DNA of 64,000 nucleotides from Pseudomonas sp. p1(2021b) (GCF_020151015.1 NZ_CP083746.1:1703001-1767000); one strand, 5' to 3'. Counted from the stretch's first letter, positions 36,581 to 45,471 are shown. Numbers and translations: made by a program. The notes: generated by a model not told the origin, from the letters alone.

Positions 36581-37759
36581 TCAACCTCCGCTGGCCACTG
36601 GCGCGCCGATGACCAGGTGCTCGCCCTCGCGCAGGCCGTCGAGGATCTGCACCCGCAGGCGGTCACTCAGCCCCGTGCGCACCTGGCGCTGTTCGACCTT
36701 GCCGTCGCTGCCCAGTACCTGCGCCAGGCGCAGGCCATCTCCGTCGGTGTCGTCCAGGGCGGCCAGCGGTGCGGTAAGGACCTGCCGGGCCTGGCCTGCG
36801 ACGAAGAACACCTGGGTGGTCATCTCTGCCATCAGCGCGCCATCGGGGTTGTCGACATCCAGCAGCACGGTGTACTGCACCACTTTGCTGCCGGTGGTGC
36901 CGGCGCCGGCGCTGGCCGGGCTGCCGCCGCCCTGGCTGGCCTGGTCCAATGGCTTGGGTGGGATCGGCAGAATCTGCCGGACGGTGCTGGTCCAGCGCCG
37001 CTTGCCGCCGGCCAGGGTGGTGAAATAGGCGGTCATGCCGGGCTGGACCTTGCCGATGTCGGCTTCCGACACCTGGGCCCAGACAGTCATCGGCGAGAGC
37101 TTGGCGATGCGCAGGATCAACGGCGTCTGCTGCTGGGCATTGAGTGTCTGGCCTTCCCGGGCGTCCACCGCCACCACGGTACCGGCCATGGGCGCATAGA
37201 TGCGCGTGTAGCCCAGCTCGGCCTCGTCGCTGCGCAGGCTGGCCTGGGCCTGGCGGATCTGCGCCTGGTACCTGTCGATGCGGGCCTGGGTCACTTTGAG
37301 CTGGGCCTGCGCCGTTTGCAGGTCCTCGGCCCGGGTGGCACCGGCCGCGGCCAGGTCGCGTTGGCGCTTGTACTGCTGGCCGGCCAGCTGGTACTGGGCG
37401 CGTTGCTCGGCCAGCTGGGCCTTGAGGTTGTCGATCGAATAGCGCCCGGCGTCGAGCCGGGCCTGCTGGGTGGAAGGGTCGATCTCCACCAGCAACTGGC
37501 CCTGGCGCACCGCGTCGCCCACTTCCACGTGCAATTTGCGGATCTGCCCGGAGGCCTGGGCACCCACATCGACATAGCGCCGAGGCTGCAGGGTGCCCAG
37601 GGCGGTCACGCTGCTTTCGATGTCGGCGCGGGTGACCGCCACGGTGCTGACCGGCTGTGCGCCGAAGGGCAGGGACTTCCAGGCCAGCAGGCCGCCCAGG
37701 CCAAGCAGGCCCAGGCCACCGAACAAGATACGACGGCGGGTGGTGGTCAAACGTCTCAT
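36581..37759 (-). CDS. pvdR: Periplasmic adaptor PvdR (HlyD/MacA family)
   Basis: 392 aa from ATG 37759; the frame is open to 37798, but known PvdR starts near this point. One N-terminal membrane anchor (ILFGGLGLLGLGGLLAW), a lipoyl half-motif (VDVGAQASGQIRKLHVEVGD), a long coiled coil (~110-190), and beta-barrel and membrane-proximal domains. It joins PvdT in the inner membrane to OpmQ in the outer. First gene of the operon, with a PvdS box 68-92 bases upstream. Confidence 0.94.
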   Translation of the reverse strand: MRRLTTTRRRILFGGLGLLGLGGLLAWKSLPFGAQPVSTVAVTRADIESSVTALGTLQPRRYVDVGAQASGQIRKLHVEVGDAVRQGQLLVEIDPSTQQARLDAGRYSIDNLKAQLAEQRAQYQLAGQQYKRQRDLAAAGATRAEDLQTAQAQLKVTQARIDRYQAQIRQAQASLRSDEAELGYTRIYAPMAGTVVAVDAREGQTLNAQQQTPLILRIAKLSPMTVWAQVSEADIGKVQPGMTAYFTTLAGGKRRWTSTVRQILPIPPKPLDQASQGGGSPASAGAGTTGSKVVQYTVLLDVDNPDGALMAEMTTQVFFVAGQARQVLTAPLAALDDTDGDGLRLAQVLGSDGKVEQRQVRTGLSDRLRVQILDGLREGEHLVIGAPVASGG

Positions 37760-37826
37760 CGGAGCTTCCAGCCAGAAATAATGGCCATGCGCCGTCAATC
37801 AGGGAGCGCAAGGAGGTCACCGATAG

Positions 37827-37851
37827 ACGAAGGCCACATGGCGGGATTTAA
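37827..37851 (-). promoter_or_regulatory. PvdS iron-starvation box upstream of pvdR
   Basis: Read on the minus strand: TTAAAT, 16 bases, CGT. The core TAAAT-N16-CGT is exact; only the base before it (T instead of C or G) departs from consensus. It faces pvdR. Confidence 0.78.
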
Positions 37852-37870
37852 CCGACCGGCTCACTGTTGC

Positions 37871-37889
37871 TGAGAATCATTATAATTTG
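37871..37889 (+). promoter_or_regulatory. Fur box upstream of the FpvI-like sigma gene
   Basis: tgagaatcattataatttg is AT-rich and resembles the Fur consensus (GAGAATCATTAT core). It is 63-81 bases before the ATG at 37952 and could also repress the divergent pvdR promoter. Confidence 0.68.
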
Positions 37890-37951
37890 TAAGATGCCGC
37901 GCTGATATCACGCTGTCCCGTGGGCCGGTCTACTTAGTGTCGAGCAGGGAA

Positions 37952-38443
37952 ATGCCAGGTACCGTCGTGGAACATTACTATCGTGAGCTGGTGAGTTTCC
38001 TTTGCGCGCGCCTGGGCAATCGCCAGGCGGCAGAGGATGTCGCCCATGATGCCTACCTGAGGGTGCTGGAGCGGGCCGACGCCCAGCGCATCGAGCACCC
38101 GCGCGCCTTTCTCTATCGCACCGCCTTGAACCTGGTGGTCGATCGCCACCGGCGCCATCAGGTGCGCCAGGCCGAGCCGCTGGAAGTGCTCGACACCGAT
38201 GAGCGCTGGCACGGCCCGGGGTTGTCCCAGCGTATGCAGTTGGACCAGCGCCTGGAATTGATGCAGCGCGCCCTGGGCGAGCTCAGCGGGCCGTGCCGGG
38301 ACAGCTTCCTGCTGCGCAAGCTCGAAGGCCTGTCGCACCAGCAGATCGCCGAGCGCCTGGGCATTTCCCGCAGCCTGGTGGAAAAGCACATCGTCAACGC
38401 CATGAAACACTGCCGCGTGCGCATGCGCCAATGGGAATCCTGA
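37952..38443 (+). CDS. fpvI: FpvI-like ECF sigma factor
   Basis: 163 aa from ATG 37952, which has caggg just upstream; a GTG five codons earlier lacks a site. Region 2: LGNRQAAEDVAHDAYLRVLE and RAFLYRTALNLVVDRHRR; region 4: LEGLSHQQIAERLGISRSLV then EKHIVNAMKHC. The FecI-like group answers ferric-siderophore receptors; beside pvdRT-opmQ-pvdP, the same order as P. aeruginosa fpvI, it most likely activates the pyoverdine receptor. In P. aeruginosa the anti-sigma gene fpvR lies between fpvI and pvdR; here it is absent. Identity as FpvI rests on synteny. Confidence 0.75.
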   Translation: MPGTVVEHYYRELVSFLCARLGNRQAAEDVAHDAYLRVLERADAQRIEHPRAFLYRTALNLVVDRHRRHQVRQAEPLEVLDTDERWHGPGLSQRMQLDQRLELMQRALGELSGPCRDSFLLRKLEGLSHQQIAERLGISRSLVEKHIVNAMKHCRVRMRQWES

Positions 38444-38642
38444 GGGCGCGCCAGCATGCGTATCAGCCCTGTTACACCCTGGGAATGGCCCGAAAATTCC
38501 CCTGGCCGGCGACTTGATTTCTCTGCGTTTCACGACAACTATCAAGAAAGACCCCCACCAAGGCACCGCCCTGGCGGTTGCCTGCACTGGCGCAGTAATG
38601 GTCAGGGATGTCCCCCAACACCTTGTTGCCCAGGTCCAGACG

Positions 38643-39128
38643 ATGCCAAACAAGACCCTGCGCATCCTCATCGCCGATGAGCACCCGTGCCAGCGCTTGC
38701 AACTGGAAAAGATGCTCAATGGCTTGGGCTATTACCGCATTGCCCCGGTGGACACCTTCGAGGACCTGCAACGCCTGGTGCAGAGTGCGCTGCAGCCGTT
38801 CCACCTGCTGATCGGCAGCATCGAGCTGGCCAGCCACGCCGGTGTCGACCTGGTGCGTTTCTGCCGTTGCAGCGCGCAGATCCAGCATGCCCTGCTGTAC
38901 CACTCCCAACACCCGAAGCTGCCCGCAGTGCCCCAGGCGCAGCGCCAGGCGGTCAGCATCAGCCTGCCCCAGGTGCCGGACGACGAAGCCTTGCAATCGT
39001 TCATGGCGATCATCGATGAGCCGGCCTTGGTGGGGCAGGTGCCCCTGTCGCCAAGGTTGTCCCATGGGGCGCTCGGTTTCGGCCGGCGGATGAACTTCGG
39101 CCACACGGTATTCAGCCGCTCGACCTGA
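38643..39128 (+). CDS. Degenerate (pseudo-)receiver domain protein
   Basis: 161 aa from ATG 38643; the frame is open to 38514. Residues ~5-120 follow a CheY fold: RILIADEHPCQRLQLEKMLN holds the acidic pair, but the phospho-acceptor position in FHLLIGSIEL is Gly instead of Asp, and the conserved Lys near the end is not seen. It therefore probably signals by binding and not by phosphorylation. No output domain or kinase is adjacent. The last ~35 residues are unlike any domain I know. Start uncertain; the ribosome-binding site is weak. Confidence 0.65.
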   Translation: MPNKTLRILIADEHPCQRLQLEKMLNGLGYYRIAPVDTFEDLQRLVQSALQPFHLLIGSIELASHAGVDLVRFCRCSAQIQHALLYHSQHPKLPAVPQAQRQAVSISLPQVPDDEALQSFMAIIDEPALVGQVPLSPRLSHGALGFGRRMNFGHTVFSRST

Positions 39129-39195
39129 GTCGCGTGGGGCAGACGGCAGGCATTTGTTATCCTCTTGCCCTTTGCCGATCTGCGGAAACCTTGCC

Positions 39196-40521
39196 ATGAC
39201 TGCCATCGATACCGCCCGCCAGCCCCGGTTCAGCCGTGGCGACCACAGGACCCTGGGCCTGGCGGCGCTGGGCGGCGCGCTGGAAATCTACGATTTCATC
39301 ATCTTCGTGTTCTTTGCCCTGACCTTGAGCCAGCTGTTCTTCCCTCCGGAAATGCCCGAGTGGTTGCGGCTGCTGCAGAGCTTCGGGATCTTCGTCACCG
39401 GCTACCTGGCCCGCCCCCTGGGCGGCATCCTCATGGCCCACTTCGCCGACCACCTGGGGCGCAAGCGGGTGTTCAGCCTGAGCATCCTGATGATGGCCTT
39501 GCCTTGCCTGCTGATCGGGGTGATGCCTACCTATGCCGATATCGGCTATGCCGCGCCGTTGATCCTGCTGGCCTTGCGGATCCTCCAGGGGGCGGCGGTC
39601 GGTGGCGAGGTGCCCAGTGCCTGGACCTTCGTCGCCGAGCACGCCCCCCATGGCCGGCGCGGCTATGCCTTGGGCTTCCTGCAGGCCGGGTTGACCTTCG
39701 GCTACCTGCTCGGTGCCCTCACCGCGACCTTGCTGGCCCGCGTGTACAGCGCGCAGGAAATACTCGATTACGCCTGGCGCTACCCGTTCCTGCTGGGCGG
39801 TGTGTTCGGCGTCATCGGCGTATGGCTGCGCCGCTGGCTGAGCGAAACCCCGGTATTCCTGGCCCTGCGCGAGCGTCAGGAACAGCCGGTGGCCTTCCCG
39901 CTGCGCAGCGTGCTGGGCGAGCATCGCCGGGCATTGGTCCCGGCGGCGCTGCTGACCTGTGTGCTGACCTCTGCGGTGGTGGTGCTGGTGGTCATCACAC
40001 CGACCGTGATGCAGCAACGTTTCGGCATCGCTGCCGGGCACACCTTCGCCTTGAGCAGCGTGGGTATCGTCTTTCTCAATATCGGCTGCGTGCTGGCGGG
40101 GATGCTGGTCGATCGCATCGGTGCCTGGCGTGCGCTGATGCTCTACAGCCTGTTGCTGCCCCTGGGCATCGGAGCGCTGTACGCCAGCCTGGTCGGGCAG
40201 GCAGGTTGGATCTGGCTGGCCTATGCGCTGGCCGGTTTGTCTTGTGGCGTGGTAGGGGTGGTGCCGTCGGTGATGGTCGGGTTGTTCCCCGCGCAGATCC
40301 GGGTGTCGGGCATCTCGTTCACCTACAACGTGGCCTATGCCCTGTGGGCCAGCACCACCCCGTTGGCATTGATTGCGTTGATGCCGTGGAGCCCCTGGGT
40401 GTGTGTCGGCTTCTGTCTGCTGATGGGCCTGGTCGGTGCGCTCACCGCCTGGTATTTCGGGCGCCGTGAACTGCTGGGCTTTGCCGCCGAGCCGGTGCCG
40501 ATCATGTGTGGTGACAAATGA
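39196..40521 (+). CDS. MFS transporter, metabolite:H+ symporter type
   Basis: 441 aa with 12 predicted membrane helices. The family loop 2-3 motif is GYLARPLGGILMAHFADHLG followed by RKRVF, and loop 8-9 has a weaker copy (AGMLVDRIGAW). ALEIYDFIIF near the N-terminus is typical of the MHS (ProP/KgtP-like) group that imports organic acids or osmolytes by proton symport. The substrate cannot be told. ATG 39196 follows ggaaa; an in-frame ATG at 39154 lacks a site. Confidence 0.85.
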   Translation: MTAIDTARQPRFSRGDHRTLGLAALGGALEIYDFIIFVFFALTLSQLFFPPEMPEWLRLLQSFGIFVTGYLARPLGGILMAHFADHLGRKRVFSLSILMMALPCLLIGVMPTYADIGYAAPLILLALRILQGAAVGGEVPSAWTFVAEHAPHGRRGYALGFLQAGLTFGYLLGALTATLLARVYSAQEILDYAWRYPFLLGGVFGVIGVWLRRWLSETPVFLALRERQEQPVAFPLRSVLGEHRRALVPAALLTCVLTSAVVVLVVITPTVMQQRFGIAAGHTFALSSVGIVFLNIGCVLAGMLVDRIGAWRALMLYSLLLPLGIGALYASLVGQAGWIWLAYALAGLSCGVVGVVPSVMVGLFPAQIRVSGISFTYNVAYALWASTTPLALIALMPWSPWVCVGFCLLMGLVGALTAWYFGRRELLGFAAEPVPIMCGDK

Positions 40522-40576
40522 GGCGCTAAGGGGGCGCCAGTGGTGAGGCAGACTTCCGGGTGCAGGCTATTGGAAT

Positions 40577-40607
40577 AACCTATTAGCTAAAAACAACCTG
40601 GAAGGTT
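40577..40607 (+). promoter_or_regulatory. MqsA operator upstream of mqsRA
   Basis: AACCTggaAGGTT at 40595-40607 is a perfect palindrome of the MqsA type (AACCT-Nx-AGGTT), nine bases before the mqsR start. AACCTattAGCTA at 40577-40589 is a second, imperfect copy. MqsA binding here would repress its own operon. Confidence 0.75.
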
Positions 40608-40615
40608 AATTTCTC

Positions 40616-40912
40616 ATGGAAAAGAGAACGCCTCATTGCCCGCTGGAGCGGGTGAGAACACTGGTTGCTGCCGGCCGGGTAATGCCTACGGCGAGTGCAT
40701 TGAGGGGCGCTCTGGCCCTTGGGCTGGATTATCAAGCGATGCTCGAAGTGATCCAGTCGTTAGAGCGTAGGGACTTCTTCAAGAGCATGACGAGCTTTGC
40801 CGATCACCGGATCTGGCAAGACGTATATCGTCCACGGACAGGCGTCGGCTACGTTTACCTCAAATTGTCAGTGATCGACGACGTGCTCATCGTATCCTTC
40901 AAGGAGCTTTAA
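40616..40912 (+). CDS. mqsR: MqsR toxin, RelE-like GCU-specific mRNA interferase
   Basis: 98 aa, the length of MqsR. MEKRTPHCPLERVRTLVAAG, then DDVLIVSFKEL at the C-terminus, are typical; conserved Tyr and Lys residues lie in QDVYRP, VGYVYLKL and SFKEL. It cuts mRNA, mainly at GCU, when the antitoxin is degraded. The antitoxin gene follows after 3 bases. The pair is a type II system where, unusually, the toxin comes first, as in E. coli mqsRA. Confidence 0.93.
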   Translation: MEKRTPHCPLERVRTLVAAGRVMPTASALRGALALGLDYQAMLEVIQSLERRDFFKSMTSFADHRIWQDVYRPRTGVGYVYLKLSVIDDVLIVSFKEL

Positions 40913-40915
40913 AAC

Positions 40916-41317
40916 ATGAAATGTCCGATTTGCGGTGGAGCAAAACTTGTCCCGGGCACTCAGGACATGCCGTACCGTTACCAAGGCGCGTCGACCCTGA
41001 TCGAGAAGGTGAGGGGTGATTACTGCCCAGCCTGTGGGGAGGCGGTGCTCAGCCATGGCGAAGCGCAGCGCGTCAGCGACGTGATGTCGGCCTTCAATCG
41101 CCAAGTCAATGCCGCACGTGTCGATCCGGGTTTCATCACCGCAGTGCGCAAGAAATTCGACCTGGACCAGCGCGAAGCGGGTGAAATCTTCGGCGGTGGC
41201 GTCAACGCTTTTTCCCGATATGAAAACGGCAAGACCAGGCCGCCGGTCGCCCTGGTAAAACTGTTCAAGTTGCTGGACCGGCATCCTGAACTGTTCGAGG
41301 AAATCAGGACGGCGTAG
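40916..41317 (+). CDS. mqsA: MqsA antitoxin
   Basis: 133 aa. The N-terminal zinc domain has MKCPICGG and DYCPACGE (four Cys ligands), which binds the toxin; the C-terminal helix-turn-helix reads QREAGEIFGGGVNAFSRYEN then GKTRPP, which binds the AACCT/AGGTT palindromes. Represses its own operon. A REP element and a terminator follow. Confidence 0.94.
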   Translation: MKCPICGGAKLVPGTQDMPYRYQGASTLIEKVRGDYCPACGEAVLSHGEAQRVSDVMSAFNRQVNAARVDPGFITAVRKKFDLDQREAGEIFGGGVNAFSRYENGKTRPPVALVKLFKLLDRHPELFEEIRTA

Positions 41318-41323
41318 GAATGG

Positions 41324-41425
41324 CCTTGTGCCGCGAAAGGGACGCCAAGCGACCCTGGCGATCAGGCAGGGTTTTTGAACCCCCTGAGGCCGCGTTGCGA
41401 CCCTTTCGCGGCCAGGCTGCACCTA
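41324..41425. repeat. REP pair downstream of mqsRA
   Basis: gccgcgaaagggacgccaag near 41331 and its inverted partner gcgaccctttcgcggccagg near 41397 flank a ~50-base spacer: a REPIN-like inverted pair. Confidence 0.6.
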
Positions 41426-41452
41426 CATGATTGCGTCAGCCAGGTTCGAATG

Positions 41453-41480
41453 AAAAAGCCCCCGAAACCGGGGGCTTTTT
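41453..41480. terminator. Bidirectional rho-independent terminator
   Basis: AAAAAGCCCCC-gaaacc-GGGGGCTTTTT: strong stem with A and T tracts on both sides, serving the mqsA side and the convergent ETF-QO gene. Confidence 0.88.
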
Positions 41481-41502
41481 CATTGCTGCGAGGGCAGGGC
41501 GC

Positions 41503-43167
41503 TTACATGTTCGGGTAGTTCGGCCCGCCTGCACCTTCAGGGGTGACCCAGGTGATGTTCTGGGCCGGGTCCTTGATGTCGCAGGTCTTGCAGTGCACAC
41601 AGTTCTGCGCGTTGATCTGGAAGCGCTTGCTGCCGTCTTCCTGGGTGACCACCTCGTATACACCCGCCGGGCAATAGCGCTGGGCTGGCTCGTCGTACAG
41701 CGGCAGGTTGCTGGCGATCGGCACGTTCGGGTCGGCCAGCTTCAGGTGGCAGGGTTGTTCCTCTTCATGGTTGGTGCTGGAGAGGAACACCGAGCTGAGC
41801 TTGTCGAAGCTGAGCTTGCCGTCCGGTTTCGGGTAGTCGATCTTTTTCGAATCCGCCGCGAGCTTGAGGCAGGCGTAGTCCGGTTTGGTGTCGTGCAGGG
41901 TGAATGGCAGCTTGCCGCCGAACCAGTTCTGGTCGACATAGTTGAAGGCCGCGCCGAAGATCGGGCCGAACTTGTGCATGGCCGGGCCGAAGTTGCGGCT
42001 GGCGTACAGCTCTTCGTACAGCCAGCTGGCCTTGAAGGCGCTGACATAGCCGTTGAGCGTATCGCCACCTTCGCCACCGGCGAGCAGGGCGTCGGCCACC
42101 GCGTCGGCAGCGAGCATGCCGGACTTCATCGCGGTGTGGCTGCCCTTGATCTTGGCGAAGTTCAGGGTACCCAGGTCGCAGCCGATCAGCGCGCCGCCAT
42201 TGAAGACCATCTTCGGCAGCGAGTTCAGGCCGCCCTTGCAGATGGCGCGAGCACCGTAGCTGATGCGCTTGCCGCCTTCGAGGTACTGGCTGATCACCGG
42301 GTGATGCTTCAGGCGCTGGAACTCGTCGAACGGCGACAGGTATGGGTTGGCGTAGGAAAGGTCGACGATCAGGCCGACCACCACCTGGTTGTTTTCCAGG
42401 TGATAGAGGAAGGAGCCGCCCGTGTTCTCGGCGCTCATCACATCCAGTGGCCAGCCGGCGGTGTGCACCACCAGGCCTTGCTCGTGCTTGGCCGGGTCGA
42501 TTTCCCAGATTTCCTTCAGGCCGATGCCGTAGTGCTGCACGTCGGCTTCGCTGTCGAGGTTGAAGCGCTTGATCAACTGTTTGCCGATATGGCCACGGCA
42601 GCCTTCGGCGAACAGGGTGTACTTGGCGCGCAGTTCCATGCCCGGCGTGTACAGGCCGTCCTTGGGGTTGCCTTCGCGGTCGACACCCAGGTCGCCGGTG
42701 ATGATGCCGCGGACCACGCCATTCTCGTCGAACAGCGCCTCCTGGGCAGCGAAGCCCGGGTAGATCTCCACGCCCAGGTTCTCGGCCTGCTGGGCCAGCC
42801 AGCGGCACAGGTTGCCCAAGGAAATGATGTAGTTGCCCTGGTTGTGCATGGTCTTGGGCACGAACAGGTCTGGGACCTTGGTCGAGCTGGCGGCATCCTT
42901 GAGCACATAGATGTCGTCGCGCTTGACCTCGGTGTTCAGCGGCGCGCCGAGTTCCTTCCAGTCGGGGAACAGCTCGTTCAGGGCGCGGGGCTCGAAGACC
43001 GCGCCGGAGAGGATGTGGGCGCCCACCTCGGAGCCTTTCTCGACCACGCAGACGCTGATCTCGTTACCGGCTTCGGCGGCCTTCTGCTTCAGGCGGCAGG
43101 CGGCGGACAGGCCTGCCGGACCTGCGCCGACGATGACCACGTCGAATTCCATGTATTCGCGTTCCAC
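41503..43167 (-). CDS. Electron transfer flavoprotein-ubiquinone oxidoreductase
   Basis: 554 aa. The start is a GTG at 43167, after aggagag, giving MEREYMEF; ATG at 43152 and an upstream ATG at 43185 are alternatives. FAD-binding VVIVGAGPAGLSAACRLKQK at the N-terminus; the C-terminal 4Fe-4S ligands lie in CPAGVYEV and CVHCKTCDIKDP. The enzyme passes electrons from reduced ETF (from fatty-acid and amino-acid dehydrogenases) to ubiquinone at the inner membrane. Divergent from etfBA, with a PsrA-like site between. Confidence 0.96.
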   Translation of the reverse strand: MEREYMEFDVVIVGAGPAGLSAACRLKQKAAEAGNEISVCVVEKGSEVGAHILSGAVFEPRALNELFPDWKELGAPLNTEVKRDDIYVLKDAASSTKVPDLFVPKTMHNQGNYIISLGNLCRWLAQQAENLGVEIYPGFAAQEALFDENGVVRGIITGDLGVDREGNPKDGLYTPGMELRAKYTLFAEGCRGHIGKQLIKRFNLDSEADVQHYGIGLKEIWEIDPAKHEQGLVVHTAGWPLDVMSAENTGGSFLYHLENNQVVVGLIVDLSYANPYLSPFDEFQRLKHHPVISQYLEGGKRISYGARAICKGGLNSLPKMVFNGGALIGCDLGTLNFAKIKGSHTAMKSGMLAADAVADALLAGGEGGDTLNGYVSAFKASWLYEELYASRNFGPAMHKFGPIFGAAFNYVDQNWFGGKLPFTLHDTKPDYACLKLAADSKKIDYPKPDGKLSFDKLSSVFLSSTNHEEEQPCHLKLADPNVPIASNLPLYDEPAQRYCPAGVYEVVTQEDGSKRFQINAQNCVHCKTCDIKDPAQNITWVTPEGAGGPNYPNM

Positions 43168-43714
43168 TGGTTCTCTCCTACTCAAGGCTCATCGCTGTTG
43201 CTTGTCTTGTCTTTTTGGGTGATGGAGGGTCATGCACGGCTGTGTAAGCTGTAGCTTCGTGGATGACGGACTACACCGCTTTGTCTTGGCCGCGCATTAT
43301 ATCTACACCACTTGGCGGGTCCAATACAAACGTTTGTTTGAATTTGCCGGAGCCCAGTAAAATCACTGGGACGCAGCTGGAGGCTGGCCGATTTGCCGTA
43401 TTGACCGGATTGGGTGTTACGGTCAAGATACGAGCGGTTTTACGCTCGCCGTAGGCTGACCGCCGGGCGCAGGCGCACCCCTAAAGACCAGGCGTGGAGC
43501 AGGGTTTTCGGGCCGAATCCGGTTTTGTAGTGGAGTCTACACGCCACGACAGGAAATGACCCGTGGGTTTTGCCTGTGGAGTCGATACAAGACTGTTCGG
43601 TCATAGGAAATATCGTGCAGCCAGGAACGTTTTTAGAGGTGCCCTTGTACCCACGCGCAATCGCCGGGCCCGCCCCAGGCGACATTCTTTTCACCGGAGA
43701 GTAACGAGGAATCC
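43168..43714. other. Divergent promoter region between ETF-QO and etfBA
   Basis: 547 bases without a gene. It contains the PsrA-like palindrome at 43327-43340 and should hold promoters for both transcripts. An 84-codon open frame (43440-43694, minus) has no family resemblance and is not called. Confidence 0.6.
43327..43340. promoter_or_regulatory. PsrA-type operator in the etf promoter region
   Basis: CAAAC-gttt-GTTTG fits the PsrA consensus (G/C)AAAC-N2-4-GTTT(G/C) exactly. PsrA is a TetR repressor released by long-chain fatty acyl signals and is known to control beta-oxidation and etf genes in Pseudomonas. Confidence 0.7.
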
Positions 43715-44464
43715 ATGAAGGTTCTTGTAGCTGTCAAACGAGTGGTCGACTACAACGTCAAGGTTCGCGTCAAGGCGGACAACTCCGGCGTCGACCTTGC
43801 AAACGTCAAGATGTCCATGAACCCCTTCTGCGAGATCGCCGTCGAAGAAGCCGTACGCCTGAAAGAGAAGGGCGTGGCCACCGAGATCGTCGCCGTTGCC
43901 GTCGGCCCGACCGCAGCCCAAGAGCAGCTGCGTACCGCCCTGGCCCTGGGTGCCGACCGCGCCATCCTGGTCGAAACCGCCGAAGAGCTGAACTCCCTGG
44001 CTGTGGCCAAGGCCCTCAAGGCCCTTGTCGATAAAGAGCAGCCGCAGCTGGTCATCCTCGGCAAGCAGGCCATCGACAGCGACAACAACCAGACCGGCCA
44101 GATGCTGGCCGCGCTGACTGGCTACGCGCAAGGCACCTTCGCCTCCAAGGTGGAAGTCGCCGGCGACAAGCTGAACGTGACCCGCGAGATCGATGGCGGC
44201 CTGCAGACCGTCGCGCTGAACCTGCCGGCGATCGTCACCACCGACCTGCGCCTGAACGAACCGCGCTACGCGTCGCTGCCGAACATCATGAAGGCCAAGA
44301 AGAAGCCGCTGGAGACTGTCACTCCAGACGCGCTGGGCGTCTCCACCGCTTCTACCACCAAGACCCTGAAAGTCGAAGCCCCGGCTGCTCGCAGCGCAGG
44401 CATCAAGGTCAAGTCGGTGGCCGAACTGGTCGAGAAACTGAAGAACGAGGCGAAGGTAATCTAA
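43715..44464 (+). CDS. etfB: Electron transfer flavoprotein beta subunit
   Basis: 249 aa. [20 protein letters not shown] starts the adenine-nucleotide alpha hydrolase-like fold; the AMP-binding and partner-recognition loop is in [20 protein letters not shown], the ETF beta signature. With EtfA it accepts electrons from acyl-CoA and other dehydrogenases. gaggaatcc precedes the ATG; EtfA starts directly after its stop. Confidence 0.96.
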   Translation: MKVLVAVKRVVDYNVKVRVKADNSGVDLANVKMSMNPFCEIAVEEAVRLKEKGVATEIVAVAVGPTAAQEQLRTALALGADRAILVETAEELNSLAVAKALKALVDKEQPQLVILGKQAIDSDNNQTGQMLAALTGYAQGTFASKVEVAGDKLNVTREIDGGLQTVALNLPAIVTTDLRLNEPRYASLPNIMKAKKKPLETVTPDALGVSTASTTKTLKVEAPAARSAGIKVKSVAELVEKLKNEAKVI

Positions 44465-45394
44465 ATGACTATCCTGGTTGTCGCTGAACACGAAAACGGA
44501 GCCGTTGCCCCGGCCACCCTGAACACTGTTGCCGCTGCCGCCAAGATCGGTGGTGATATCCACGTGCTGGTCGCAGGCCAGAACGTCGGCGGCGTCGCCG
44601 AAGCCGCTGCCAAGATCGCCGGCGTTGCCAAGGTGCTGGTCGCGGACAATGCCGCCTACGCCCACGCCCTGCCGGAAAACGTGGCACCGCTGGTTGCCGA
44701 GCTGGGCAAGGGCTACAGCCATGTGCTGGCCCCGGCCACCACCAATGGCAAGAACATCCTGCCGCGCGTTGCCGCGCTGCTGGACGTCGACCAGATCTCC
44801 GAGATCATCTCGGTCGAATCGGCCGACACCTTCAAGCGTCCGATCTATGCCGGTAACGCCATCGCGACCGTGCAATCCAGCGCTGCGGTCAAGGTCATCA
44901 CCGTTCGCGCCACCGGCTTCGACGCCGTGGCCGCCGAAGGTGGCTCGGCTGCTGTCGAGGCTGTCGGCGCCGTCCACGACGCGGGCAAGTCCGCCTTCGT
45001 CGGCGAAGAGCTGGCCAAGTCCGACCGTCCGGAACTGACCGCTGCCAAGATCGTCGTGTCCGGCGGCCGTGGTATGGGTAACGGTGACAACTTCAAACAC
45101 CTGTACGCCCTGGCCGACAAGCTCGGCGCTGCCGTCGGTGCCTCGCGCGCCGCGGTCGATGCAGGCTTCGTGCCCAACGACATGCAGGTCGGCCAGACCG
45201 GCAAGATCGTTGCGCCGCAGTTGTACATCGCCGTCGGTATCTCCGGTGCGATCCAACACCTGGCAGGCATGAAGGACTCCAAGGTGATCGTCGCGATCAA
45301 CAAGGACGAAGAGGCGCCGATCTTCCAGGTGGCCGACTACGGCCTGGTCGCCGACCTGTTCGAAGCGGTTCCGGAGCTGGAAAAGCTGGTCTGA
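44465..45394 (+). CDS. etfA: Electron transfer flavoprotein alpha subunit
   Basis: 309 aa. N-terminal domain then the FAD-binding C-terminal domain with [32 protein letters not shown] and [20 protein letters not shown], the ETF alpha signature. Binds the FAD of the heterodimer. The ATG follows the etfB TAA with no gap, and a strong terminator lies 22 bases after the stop. Confidence 0.96.
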   Translation: MTILVVAEHENGAVAPATLNTVAAAAKIGGDIHVLVAGQNVGGVAEAAAKIAGVAKVLVADNAAYAHALPENVAPLVAELGKGYSHVLAPATTNGKNILPRVAALLDVDQISEIISVESADTFKRPIYAGNAIATVQSSAAVKVITVRATGFDAVAAEGGSAAVEAVGAVHDAGKSAFVGEELAKSDRPELTAAKIVVSGGRGMGNGDNFKHLYALADKLGAAVGASRAAVDAGFVPNDMQVGQTGKIVAPQLYIAVGISGAIQHLAGMKDSKVIVAINKDEEAPIFQVADYGLVADLFEAVPELEKLV

Positions 45395-45415
45395 TCCGCC
45401 TGCTTCACTTATAAA

Positions 45416-45451
45416 GAAGCCCGGCCCTTGCAAGGGGGCCGGGCTTTTTTT
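45416..45451 (+). terminator. Rho-independent terminator after etfBA
   Basis: AAGCCCGGCCCttgcaaGGGGGCCGGGCTT followed by a T tract, a long GC stem directly after etfA. Confidence 0.9.
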
Positions 45452-45471
45452 CTGGTTGCAAGGAGTAACGC

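Noticed and set aside
43440..43694. An 84-codon minus-strand frame in the etf promoter region
   Set aside because: No ribosome-binding site or family resemblance; the region is better explained as regulatory.
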